A DNA stretch of 64,000 nucleotides from Nocardia lijiangensis NBRC 108240 (GTDB lineage Bacteria > Actinomycetota > Actinomycetes > Mycobacteriales > Mycobacteriaceae), in NCBI RefSeq assembly GCF_001613045.1, contig NZ_BDBP01000035.1, forward strand, positions 1 to 64,000, given 5' to 3'. Below the pieces are notes generated by a model. That model had not been told where the DNA came from, did not search any database, and saw nothing but the letters and a program-made list of their open reading frames with translations. The position numbers and the translations under genes were made by a program. This document shows, one piece after another, positions 45,001-51,952 of this stretch (position 1 is its first letter; each line of letters opens with the position of its first letter).

Positions 45001-48000
45001 GCGACCCCGCAGAACGCCAACCCCCACAACACACCCCACCGCCCCGGTCCGCAGCCTCCCCGCACGACCGACCCACGCAACACACCGCACAGGCCCGCAC
45101 CTCAGCCTCCGCGCACCAACCCACAAAACGCCGACCCGCGAAACACACCACACCGCCCCGCACCGCAGCCACCCCGCACCAACCCGCAGAACCCCGATCC
45201 CCGCAACACACCCAACCGGCCCGCACCGCAGCCTCCCCACACGACCCCGCAAAACAGCGACCCGCGCAACAACCAGCCCAACCGACCCGCACCGCAGCCT
45301 CCCCACACCAACCCGCGCAACGCCGATCCCCGCAACAGGCCCGCACCCCAACATCCCCGCACGTCCCCGCAAAACGCCGACCCGCGCAACACACCCACAC
45401 CGCAACACCCCCACACCAACCCCCAGAACGCCGACCCGCGCCACAACCAGCCCGCCCCCGACCCCGCCCGAACCACACAACCGAACCCCAACTCCCCCGG
45501 CACACCCCCGGGCCCATCGAACCGCCCGCAGACCCCGGACTCCCCGCTACAGCGTCAGATCGACCAGGCCCGCTCGGCCCGCGAGTTCTACCGCAGACAA
45601 ACCCCTTTGGGCGGCACCACATCCGTCCAAGCCCGAGGCATTCACGCGGGGCTCGGCCGGCCCGACTACGAAGTCCGCCGACACCGACTGCCGTCAGGCG
45701 AGTACGTCTCGGTCGTGACGGTCCGCGTCCACGTCTCCCCCAACGCAGGCATCTCCCCCAACGACACCCGCCGCCTGATGTCCAACACCGAGAACGCCGC
45801 CGACGCCGCCTTCAACTCCGCACCGAGCCTGCTCAGCGGCGACCGCGTCCTCGTCGACGTCGTCTTCACCAACGACCCCGCGAATGCCCACCTCGACGTC
45901 AACGCCACCCCGATCGGCGAAGGCCGCAACAACTGGTCACCCGGCGACAGCCCCGCCACCCTCGCCGACAACCTCCGCATGCACCTCGGCCTGATGCCGA
46001 GCCCCACCGGCGGCGACCCAGGCTTCACCCCCGACGACCTCCGCCAACTCAGCAACGACATCGCCGCCGCAAACACCGACACCCGCTTCGACAATCCCTC
46101 GGATACGCGAATCGAAGGACCGGAACGACTCGAGTCCGTCGAAGATCCGTCCTACCAGCACTACGTCGAGGACTCGCTGCGGAACGGTAACGAGTTCCAA
46201 GTGGGTGCCGATCCGCGTACACATCCGTATGGGCAACTCATCAACGACGGCGGACCAACTTTCCCTGGCCGCAGCAACAACTGCCTCGACTGCTCGCTCT
46301 CGGCGTTGTCCTCCTTCTTCGGCAACCCACAGATCTCGGCGCCACGATATGGCGACGTACTGCCGGACGGCACCGTAGACAACTCTTCGGGCGAACGGAA
46401 GGGACCCCAACGCGCCGCCCAATGGCTCAACCAGCCGTGGGAATACCACTCCAATTCCGGCACGCCGCTTGTCAACCAGTTCACGGACCTGCACAACCGG
46501 GTCGCTGCCCTCGGTCCCGGCTCGGCCGCACTCGTCATCAACGAATGGCATGCGCGCGATGCGAACGGCGATCTGCGATACGACGAGAACAACAGGCCGA
46601 TCACAGTCAGCAGCCACGCGACCGTAATCGTCTACCCGCCTGGAGCGTCCGGGCCCGTGTGGTGGGACCCGCAGTCTGGGCAGACGTCCGACACACCGCC
46701 CGCATGGATGGTCGACGAGTCGTGCGGCCTATGGTCCATCCCGATCGCACCCGATCAAGGAGGCAACAATGGCGCGCCAGCTACAAACCCGAGCACAAGT
46801 GCAGGACTACCTGACGGAGTTCCTCGGCTCGAACCAGCAGTGCACGATCTACGAGACGGAGCACGGCTGGGTCTGCCAACCGATTCTGACACCGGAGGAG
46901 CTAGCGAGCGGCCGGGGACTGGGCCTGGGGAACTACGTGGTCAACAAACAGACCGGAATAGTGACGGCGCACCGCAGTCTGCCTCCGACAGTGATCGGGA
47001 GGGAATTCGACGAAGCGATTCGGACGGGACAACCGGTCCAGGGCTACCAGGTGTATCCACCGACGTGGAGAGTCCAGATCGAACGAATCCGGGAGACCCC
47101 GGCAGAGATCGACTACCGAGTCCGAGCGGAGTCTCTGACCCAGCCGCCCCAACCGCCAGCCGACCATCAGCTGACGATCAACAAACGCAGTCACCGCTTC
47201 CACACGGAGATTCCGGCAACCCATCTGGCCTGCCGTCGGGCGGCGGCATGGGCGCAAGCCCGCAGCCAGACGGGAACCTGGCCGGAGACGGGGACGTTCG
47301 AGTTCTGAACTCCCCGTCGGCCACCGAGTCGACGACCACACCGGCCACGTCCCCCACATCGGCCGCACCGCAGCGCCCCACCCAGGACTACACGGACCGA
47401 ACCCAATCACCCACCGGGACAACGCAATCCGGTCCTTCCATGCAGGCACCCGGCGCTCCGCCGAGCGGCCCCGACAACCAGCCGACGAGCACCGGCGCCC
47501 AGACAGGCCCGGACAACCGCACCACTGCGCCCGGCCGCCCCGACAACCGTGCGACCACACCCGACCCCGCGAACCCGAGCAACACCACCGGCACACCGGG
47601 CAACCCGGCACAGACCGACAACCGACAGCCAGTCGGTGACTCGAGGCCTGAAACCCGCACGCCTGCACAGCGCAGCCCCAACCCCCGCAACACATCCGGC
47701 GACCCCGCGCGGACACCCCCGTCCGAGCACCCCACTCGACCGCAAAACCGCGACCCCGTAGCGGACCAACCCACCAGGCCCGAGCACCGCACCCCGTCAC
47801 AGGACCAACCCACCCGGCCGGAACACCGCACCCCCTCACCGAATCAGCCCACCCGGCCGGAACCGCGAACTCCCCTCTCCAACAACCCCACCCGCCCGGA
47901 GCACCGCACCACCCAGGACAACCCGTCCAACGACGTCAACCGCACCACGCCCCAACAAAACCCGACGACGCAAAACCCGAACCGGCGCAGCATCGAAGAC

Positions 48001-50055
48001 TGGCAGAACTGGTTCAAACAGCACGAGTACAACCCCAACTCCAGCCCATGGTCCACCACCCCACCGGGCTCCCCCACCGACCTCTCGACTACCCCCGCCC
48101 AATCACAAACGCCCGCAAGCCACCCCGCGAACACGCCTGCCCCCACGACCAACCCAGCCGACCACCCGACCACGCCACTCACCAACACTCAATCCCCGAG
48201 CGGCCCCCAAACCCCCGCAGACAACGCCCCCGTCACACCGGACACCCCAGCAACACCATCGGACCCCACCACCCCACCGGTCACCCACACCCCCACCAGC
48301 ACCGCCCTCGGCGACGACCCCGCCACCCACCGAGTCCAAAACAACCTCCGCAACGAAGGCGACTTCGACGTCATCTTCCACGCCGACCAAAACGGCACCC
48401 CCCTCAACAACCTCACCCCCGACCAAATCGTCGACGCCATCCGCAGCAACCCCAACTACAAACCCGGCACCCCCATCCGCCTCATCGCCTGCAACACCGC
48501 CAACAACCCCGACCTGGCCCGCCACATCGCCAACGAACTCGGCGCCCCCGTCCACACCCCCTCCGACGCCGTAGGCACCCCCAACAAACCCAACTCCCCC
48601 GCCCACATCCGCAACAACGGCACCTGGACCACCCACCACCCCACCACCCCCGAAGGCCACACCCCCGCCCCCACCACCCACACCCCAACCACACCCTCGA
48701 CCCCACCCAATCCCGACGAACCCGTCGACTACATGGGCGACGACACCCCGCCCGATTGGGGCAGCCCACCCAACGACGACACCGAACCGAATCCAGCAGA
48801 ACGGCCCGCGCCGTCGACCAGCGCGCCTACAACGGCCGACGAACCTGTTCGGAGTCAACCGCCTACCAATATGCATCCGGACGAGGGAGCACAGCGGACC
48901 GAGAGCGCGGCAACGGACCCAACACGGGAATCCGAGCCACCGGCTCGCAACACCGACACGACTCGGCCGACGCCGGTCGACAACTCGACCACATCGCCGC
49001 AAACACCGACCACATCACCGCAAACACCTGCTGCGGCGCCACCTCCCGGACGGCCCAACGACGTCGACGAACAGGGCCGGGTACGCGGGCGGCATGTCCC
49101 GAACTTTCCCGATCTATCGGACAGGTCGATGGACGAACGGATCAACGATCCCGACTATCGCCGCCGCTACTACCGCGAGTACGAGTCCGGAACCGAGCTG
49201 CGGTTGTTCAAACAAGGTCTGGACGAGTGGGGCGATCCGCTGCCGCGCATTCGACTGATGGCCGACGGCTCGTGGGAAGTCATCAAGGCGGATACGCCGA
49301 TGCGGTACGCCGGGCGCCCGCCCTTCGACTTCGACGCGACCACTCCCAACACCTCCGAGCAGGATCAGGAGCGGCGCGAAACCGCGGAAAAGCACGCCAC
49401 CGCACGCGAACTCGCACTGCAGCGCCTAAGGGATGTCCGTCAGGTCGTCGAGGAAATGCGCGAAGCGGTCGACAACAACAACCTCAACCCACCCGAGCGC
49501 AACGATCCGCAGCCCTATCTGGATCAAGGCGAAGAACGGCTCAAGGACGCCTACGCAAGAGCCACGACGGCCAGCGAAGACTTCGGTGAGTCGGCCGCCG
49601 ACCATGCCTCCGACGCCCACATCCGTGACCGCTTCGCGGATCCCGGCGTCACGGCGATCACGCAGATCACCGACGCCGATCTCGGCATCACGGATGACCG
49701 CAAGCAGGGGCGATTCGATCTCATCTATGCAGTCGAGCTGGCCGACGGATCGACCCGATACGTTGTCTATGAAGCGAAAGCTCCGAATGCTCAGCTCGGC
49801 GCGGCCGGTGGGCATCAGCAAGGTAGTCGGAAATACTTCGAACACATAATCGGGAAAATGCGGGGTCCGGGATCCACTCCGGACGAGAAGCTATTGGCCG
49901 ACGAACTCGAGAGAGCACTGGAGGAGAAACGAGTGGTATACGCCGAATCCCGTGCCAAAGTATCGAAGTCGGATGACTACACCGGCGCCGTGATTCGAGA
50001 ATTCGACCTCCGCACCGAGTCGGAACTCACCCAAGACGAGGGGAACAACCGTTGA
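41116..50055 (+). CDS. Giant WXG100-like polymorphic toxin with papain-fold and nuclease-like domains
   Basis: 2,979 residues from GTG 41116, chosen because GGAGGGG lies six bases upstream and the product then begins (M)GIEIPEPLQWAAKYVVGAG, like the N-terminus of CpnT-type ESX proteins. Order: WXG100-like domain (1-110), hydrophobic Ala-rich segment (110-170), Gln/Ser/Pro repeats (390-575), Pro/Thr/Ser linker (to about 1150), a 78-residue duplication, PRNTPHRP repeats (1300-1455), decayed metzincin-like domain (1515-1655), and Tox-PL domain with Cys1723, His1834 and Asp1851. A linker follows that overlaps another gene, then PTRPEHRTP repeats, an IRLIACNTA domain (2414-2492), and a PD-(D/E)xK nuclease-like tip with Asp2868, Glu2886 and Lys2888. 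ESX secretion is inferred from the N-terminal domain; no Esx partner gene is in the window. The ORF has no stop, but residues 1885-2065 are read from DNA that looks coding in another frame, so it may be a fusion of two genes. Confidence 0.8.
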   Translation: MGIEIPEPLQWAAKYVVGAGDWPEGDETAMRRVESAWSGLAETLRGLDSEASYVVKAAISALDGETGAALASHWEKLGGGAGAFDGLIKHVETLADQIGDGAADIEHTKLVIIASLVIFAVEMAAALAAMATGVGAPAGAAAGAAARAATQVAIRVAIKALVKRIISKAAMKAAGRAVLRGAWEAVLEEAFLDVGLKLAQVAADRRDPLSKEEWVESGKTLLTAGVAGATEGLLGGSGGPGRGGSPVVEGLKEVGKESLTGLAGEVAGAATDAALNDRPFDLGEVLTAETLTSSLVGGVQSGIESAGDRGSDAGDGAGDEGAGDEGGPGEGEQGDPGDRNQQDDAGRQDDPGQNQDEGQQDDPGRQGDQGQQNQNQNQQDGPGRDQQDPGRTQPSGTQNDSGQQSQPAGSQQSQPSGQQNQPSGQQSQSSEQPNQPTGQQNQSSDQSSQPSGQQTQPSGQQNQSPEQSTPPPGPQSQSPDQPTGQQTQPSGQQNQSPEQPSQSSQPTGQQSPPSDQQSQPSGQQTPAGQQNQSPEQSTPPSGQQSQPSGQQPQPSDQSAQPSGQQSQPSGSAGDPGQPPSGQSTQPGQSTQQDQSPGTEQTPTQRNDSQPNTPNPTGSTNSSTPTGGDPQRPGPGDSTGQDNTPPARDTTPDDPSSHATTQEGPSNQTGTPPTGQNSGGNPSSQNPAPTSPSNPSSTNAPSTSPDATDQNGRENNPTSSTPTGSVPTQPTTPSNPTTPTSGVPGTIPTQDPSRNTDDRTPSTPSTPANGTPSTPSTPGNTTPSSPATTPVTPTGANPGTSNADDTTTSATTPPGTTGTPAASNPTTPAPNAPAAATPPPSAPTSPPPTGPTQSNPSGTVSTDTAGSPTSSTSASPAANTPTAGTPSSSTPSSSNPTIPTTLHPTGPVSTDTATASATATAAPSGPAFPASTPTDTARPTGDSTPASTPASTPTTAQPGSNPNQPASTTPNAGPPNLSTPQRPGTTPNPASTNTSPADTRYSGTPTNAAPPTGTTPNTTAQTSPSQRPSTPTNTQPSTAPNQPAATTPNTGRQTPPTPQRPGTTPNPASANQSPADTRSPGAPATPTDAAQPTGTAPSSTAETSPSQRPGTPADDDTQPSTAPRPGTPTNASNRADDSGQPTQSRLGNETPANSTPPQQKPNPLGPANRPGFDPANHKYIAHYNDGRPIPRDPFYAGQYNPHIGRYQPTEAEIRAEREQLQNNSNSTDTTTTNTTSPDPSSDTSTHPGSSAYPVQPQPNATTPTSTPADPGRPQTPLPNVRAPESTPPQHGQPPTRATPQNANPHNTPHRPGPQPPRTTDPRNTPHRPAPQPPRTNPQNADPRNTPHRPAPQPPRTNPQNPDPRNTPNRPAPQPPHTTPQNSDPRNNQPNRPAPQPPHTNPRNADPRNRPAPQHPRTSPQNADPRNTPTPQHPHTNPQNADPRHNQPAPDPARTTQPNPNSPGTPPGPSNRPQTPDSPLQRQIDQARSAREFYRRQTPLGGTTSVQARGIHAGLGRPDYEVRRHRLPSGEYVSVVTVRVHVSPNAGISPNDTRRLMSNTENAADAAFNSAPSLLSGDRVLVDVVFTNDPANAHLDVNATPIGEGRNNWSPGDSPATLADNLRMHLGLMPSPTGGDPGFTPDDLRQLSNDIAAANTDTRFDNPSDTRIEGPERLESVEDPSYQHYVEDSLRNGNEFQVGADPRTHPYGQLINDGGPTFPGRSNNCLDCSLSALSSFFGNPQISAPRYGDVLPDGTVDNSSGERKGPQRAAQWLNQPWEYHSNSGTPLVNQFTDLHNRVAALGPGSAALVINEWHARDANGDLRYDENNRPITVSSHATVIVYPPGASGPVWWDPQSGQTSDTPPAWMVDESCGLWSIPIAPDQGGNNGAPATNPSTSAGLPDGVPRLEPAVHDLRDGARLGLPTDSDTGGASERPGTGPGELRGQQTDRNSDGAPQSASDSDREGIRRSDSDGTTGPGLPGVSTDVESPDRTNPGDPGRDRLPSPSGVSDPAAPTASRPSADDQQTQSPLPHGDSGNPSGLPSGGGMGASPQPDGNLAGDGDVRVLNSPSATESTTTPATSPTSAAPQRPTQDYTDRTQSPTGTTQSGPSMQAPGAPPSGPDNQPTSTGAQTGPDNRTTAPGRPDNRATTPDPANPSNTTGTPGNPAQTDNRQPVGDSRPETRTPAQRSPNPRNTSGDPARTPPSEHPTRPQNRDPVADQPTRPEHRTPSQDQPTRPEHRTPSPNQPTRPEPRTPLSNNPTRPEHRTTQDNPSNDVNRTTPQQNPTTQNPNRRSIEDWQNWFKQHEYNPNSSPWSTTPPGSPTDLSTTPAQSQTPASHPANTPAPTTNPADHPTTPLTNTQSPSGPQTPADNAPVTPDTPATPSDPTTPPVTHTPTSTALGDDPATHRVQNNLRNEGDFDVIFHADQNGTPLNNLTPDQIVDAIRSNPNYKPGTPIRLIACNTANNPDLARHIANELGAPVHTPSDAVGTPNKPNSPAHIRNNGTWTTHHPTTPEGHTPAPTTHTPTTPSTPPNPDEPVDYMGDDTPPDWGSPPNDDTEPNPAERPAPSTSAPTTADEPVRSQPPTNMHPDEGAQRTESAATDPTRESEPPARNTDTTRPTPVDNSTTSPQTPTTSPQTPAAAPPPGRPNDVDEQGRVRGRHVPNFPDLSDRSMDERINDPDYRRRYYREYESGTELRLFKQGLDEWGDPLPRIRLMADGSWEVIKADTPMRYAGRPPFDFDATTPNTSEQDQERRETAEKHATARELALQRLRDVRQVVEEMREAVDNNNLNPPERNDPQPYLDQGEERLKDAYARATTASEDFGESAADHASDAHIRDRFADPGVTAITQITDADLGITDDRKQGRFDLIYAVELADGSTRYVVYEAKAPNAQLGAAGGHQQGSRKYFEHIIGKMRGPGSTPDEKLLADELERALEEKRVVYAESRAKVSKSDDYTGAVIREFDLRTESELTQDEGNNR
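42290..42835 (+). repeat. Tandem QPSGQQ-type repeats in the toxin linker
   Basis: About 25 degenerate copies of a 6-7 residue unit (QPSGQQN, QPTGQQ, QSPEQP and similar) encoded by imperfect repeats of about 21 bp such as TCGGGTCAGCAGAACCAG. Probably an extended, disordered stalk. The repeat makes this stretch prone to length change and to assembly error. Confidence 0.85.
43999..44475 (+). repeat. Two-copy 234 bp direct duplication in the toxin linker
   Basis: Copy 1 is 43999-44232 and copy 2 starts at 44233. Both contain TPQRPGTTPNPAS, then SPADTR and TSPSQRP in the same order and spacing (78 residues). They have diverged by many substitutions, so the duplication is not very recent. Confidence 0.75.
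45004..45480 (+). repeat. PRNTPHRPAPQPPRT-type tandem repeats
   Basis: About seven copies of a unit close to NADPRNTPHRPAPQPPRT plus a short spacer, shortening towards the 3' end. Very rich in Pro, Arg and Asn, so extended and disordered. It ends just before the folded part of the toxin. Confidence 0.8.
45655..46080 (+). other. Decayed metzincin-like domain of the toxin
   Basis: Residues about 1515-1655. The order YEVRRHRLPSGEYVSVVTVR, RVHVSPNAGIS, VLVDVVFTNDPANAHLDVNA and then TLADNLRMHLGL follows the domain that in many actinobacterial polymorphic toxins ends in HExxHxLGL. Here the zinc motif reads DNLRMHLGL (Asp1618), so His, Glu and the second His are all replaced. A structural role, not proteolysis, is likely. 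The family match is from memory. Confidence 0.5.
46150..46760 (+). other. Papain-fold (Tox-PL-like) toxin domain
   Basis: Residues about 1680-1882. NNCLDCSLSALSSFFG carries the candidate nucleophile Cys1723, SSHATVIVY the His1834, and WWDPQSG the Asp1851. The Cys/His/Asp order with a DPQ-G end matches Tox-PL toxins, several of which are predicted protein glutamine deamidases or peptidases. The target is unknown. The domain ends just before the nested immunity-like gene, as expected for a toxin tip. Confidence 0.75.
46769..47308 (+). CDS. YrhB/Imm35-like immunity protein nested in the toxin ORF
   Basis: 179 residues from ATG 46769, with AAGGAGG at 46757-46763, one of the best ribosome binding sites in the window. 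The frame is +1 relative to the toxin ORF, and the gene lies wholly inside it. Residues 8-95 (QVQDYLTEFL, YETEHGWV, LGLGNYVVNKQTGIVTAHRS) follow the YrhB/Imm35 pattern: helix, GWV strand, GN-x-V-x-(D/N)-(K/R)-x-TG hairpin. In this frame most third codon positions are G or C over the first 120 codons, while the toxin frame has many A/T thirds there, so this is the frame under selection. The last 55 residues (QPPQPPADHQLT onwards) look less conserved and may be read-through after loss of an older stop. Probable role: cytoplasmic antidote to the Tox-PL domain just upstream. Confidence 0.75.
   Translation: MARQLQTRAQVQDYLTEFLGSNQQCTIYETEHGWVCQPILTPEELASGRGLGLGNYVVNKQTGIVTAHRSLPPTVIGREFDEAIRTGQPVQGYQVYPPTWRVQIERIRETPAEIDYRVRAESLTQPPQPPADHQLTINKRSHRFHTEIPATHLACRRAAAWAQARSQTGTWPETGTFEF
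47722..47925 (+). repeat. NQPTRPEHRTP-type tandem repeats
   Basis: Five imperfect copies of a 13-14 residue unit (DQPTRPEHRTPSQ, NQPTRPEPRTPLS, NNPTRPEHRTTQD and others) in the toxin frame. Here the toxin frame again shows C-ending codons, which indicates that it is coding from about 47.3 kb onwards. Confidence 0.7.
48350..48600 (+). other. IRLIACNTA domain of the toxin
   Basis: Residues about 2412-2495: GDFDVIFHADQNG, TPDQIVDAIRSNPNY, IRLIACNTANNPDLARHIANEL and GAPVHTPSDAVG. A domain with an RL-x-(S/A)CNTG-like core and an LGVPV-x-AP end occurs before toxin tips in many actinobacterial polymorphic toxins. Its role is not established as far as I know. The Cys could be catalytic, but there is no direct evidence. 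Confidence 0.5.
49560..50055 (+). other. PD-(D/E)xK nuclease-like toxin tip
   Basis: Residues about 2815-2979. GRFDLIYAVELADGSTRYVV supplies Asp2868, then YEAKAP gives Glu2886-x-Lys2888, followed by LGAAGGHQQGSRKYFEHIIG. The D-(x)n-ExK order with a downstream Gln and an aromatic helix is typical of restriction-endonuclease-fold toxins. DNA or RNA cleavage in a target cell is the likely activity. Two Imm49-type genes follow immediately and are the expected antidotes. Confidence 0.7.
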
Positions 50056-50945
50056 GCAATCGAGTCGTTGTGTCGCGCACGCCTATAGGCCATGATCACC
50101 TGGACATCAGCACCGGGCTTTGTGTCAAGTCTCTCAGCGACCTCTCTCGCGATACCAATTTAGAGCGCAAACTGGAGTCTTTTCTTGCCAACAACGCATT
50201 CGATCTGGCGGGAAACCTCAGCTATTCAGACCCTCGCGGCGAATCGGACATGCTACAACGTGCGGTCCTACTCGGCACCCGAATCAGAAACGCTAGGCTC
50301 CTGAGCTACTACAAAACAAAGAACGAGAGTTTCACGCTGCGCATCGATGGGCGCGATCACACAGTGCGCGGCTTGGGAATAAAGACCCATTCCCGCTCGA
50401 TTGGCGATTTTCTCGCAACGCTGTGGCCCGTGATCGTCTGTCGCGACAGCGAACAGAGCGGCTTTCTCGCGACATATCCGCTGGACGCGACACGACACCC
50501 CACGAACTTGTTCAATGCCTACCACTATCTGTGGGCACAGGCCTGGCAAGAGTTCCTCACCGACGCCCCCGGCGCGGGGGATACAGTGGAGGATGCTTTG
50601 CGTGCCACCGATCCCGCCACCTACACGTATGCCGAAAACGCGAGCACCGGGTGGCGTGACTACGCCGATCGCATTGCCCGTCCGTCCCTGGAATTGCTCG
50701 GGCATCTCATCCGAACAGACGGTGCCGCCTTCAACGAGACGTTGGCGAATGCCCTCCGAAACTACGATTCGTACTGGCACGCTCCCGAGTCGGGCATCGG
50801 ATCGTCGGACTTCATCGCCTGGCCGCTCTTGGCGCTCAGTTGCGCGGCGATCGATCGCGGCATCGACCTGACCGTCGAGTCCGACTACCTGCCGCAAGCC
50901 CTGCTCGACCCTGAGTGGCCGGCTCGCCACTCGCCGGACTACTGA
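50052..50945 (+). CDS. Imm49-family immunity protein (copy 1)
   Basis: 297 residues. TTG 50052 overlaps the toxin stop (TTGA), with GAGGGG about six bases upstream of the gap, so it is translationally coupled to the toxin. Imm49 features are GESDMLQRAVLLGTRIRNA near the start, YHYLWAQAWQEFL in the middle, and the C-terminal signature FIAWPLLALSCAAIDRGIDL with ESDYLPQALL. It probably neutralises the nuclease-like tip. The N-terminal third is less similar to copy 2. Confidence 0.8.
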   Translation: MSNRVVVSRTPIGHDHLDISTGLCVKSLSDLSRDTNLERKLESFLANNAFDLAGNLSYSDPRGESDMLQRAVLLGTRIRNARLLSYYKTKNESFTLRIDGRDHTVRGLGIKTHSRSIGDFLATLWPVIVCRDSEQSGFLATYPLDATRHPTNLFNAYHYLWAQAWQEFLTDAPGAGDTVEDALRATDPATYTYAENASTGWRDYADRIARPSLELLGHLIRTDGAAFNETLANALRNYDSYWHAPESGIGSSDFIAWPLLALSCAAIDRGIDLTVESDYLPQALLDPEWPARHSPDY

Positions 50946-50978
50946 CCGCAGATCTCCTGACACCAGCCGGAGGCAAGC

Positions 50979-51899
50979 TTGACCAGCCCGCATGTCGTTC
51001 CCCGCCACGAAGCGCCCTTCCGCGGCCGCTTCGGGTCACGCGCCGAAATCATGTCCGAACTGGGCGTGGCCACCCAGACGATAGCGACGACTCTGTCCCG
51101 CGAGGTCATCTCGAACGACCCGCAAGGTGCACTCGCCGCAGTAGCTCAGGGTTCCTTCACAACAGCCGAGATCTTGAGCCTGACGCACCCCAACGGGGAG
51201 TCCGACTGGCTGCAACGCGCCGTAGTCAACGCTGCCAACGCACAGGTGGCTCGCTTCCAGTCCTACAACGCTGCGGGCGGAGCCGCGACCATCACCGCAA
51301 TCATCGACCGCCGTATGTGGGATATCCCCACGACGGGCGAGAGCACACCGCCACCGATCACCGCCTGGCTCGATGGACTCTGGGCAGCACTCATCTGCCG
51401 CGACCACCGCCTCATCAACTTCTTGCTCGGCACTCCCGATACAGAACCACTTTCCGTCGACCGTCTCATCGGCTCCGGCAACGAAATCAACGATTACCAT
51501 TTCCTCTGGGCGAAGGCATGGCGGCAGTACTGGACAGCACGCGCCGACGAAGTCCAGGCAGTCCTCGACGCCGAAAAGGCAACGCTTCCAGAGAATTACA
51601 ATCGCCCTGAGCCCGACACCGCACCCTACGGCATCCTCATCGCTTACCCCGCGATAAACCTCCTTTCCCTCCTTGTGCACCGCCAAGTCGCCGACTTCAA
51701 CACAGCTCTCGCACAAGCCCTCGAAGACCACTCCGCGTACTGGTCCAGCGGCGATCGCGAAATGAATCCCCACGGACTCATCGCCTGGCCCCTTCTCGCC
51801 GTCGCCTCCGAGGCCGTAAACCGCGGCATACAAATCCAAGTCGAGTCGAACTACCTCCCGTCGGCTCTCCTGGAAAGGGATTGGGCACAGCCGGCCTGA
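50979..51899 (+). CDS. Imm49-family immunity protein (copy 2)
   Basis: 306 residues from TTG 50979, supported by CCGGAGG at about 50967-50973; the first ATG is 51051, inside the fold. It shares the copy 1 landmarks in the same order: NGESDWLQRAVVNAANAQVA, YHFLWAKAWRQYW, GLIAWPLLAVASEAVNRGI and ESNYLPSALL. The two copies are clearly paralogous but well diverged, so one may protect against a different toxin variant. It lies 33 bp after copy 1, in the same operon. Confidence 0.8.
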   Translation: MTSPHVVPRHEAPFRGRFGSRAEIMSELGVATQTIATTLSREVISNDPQGALAAVAQGSFTTAEILSLTHPNGESDWLQRAVVNAANAQVARFQSYNAAGGAATITAIIDRRMWDIPTTGESTPPPITAWLDGLWAALICRDHRLINFLLGTPDTEPLSVDRLIGSGNEINDYHFLWAKAWRQYWTARADEVQAVLDAEKATLPENYNRPEPDTAPYGILIAYPAINLLSLLVHRQVADFNTALAQALEDHSAYWSSGDREMNPHGLIAWPLLAVASEAVNRGIQIQVESNYLPSALLERDWAQPA

Positions 51900-51952
51900 C
51901 ATCCAGGACGAGCGACCGCGCCCGCCGACAAGTACCGCGAAGAAGGGGACGA

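Noticed and set aside
42290..45480. Repeat array that could suggest a CRISPR.
   Set aside because: The repeats are in frame, encode a Pro/Gln/Ser-rich protein, vary in unit length and have no unique spacers.
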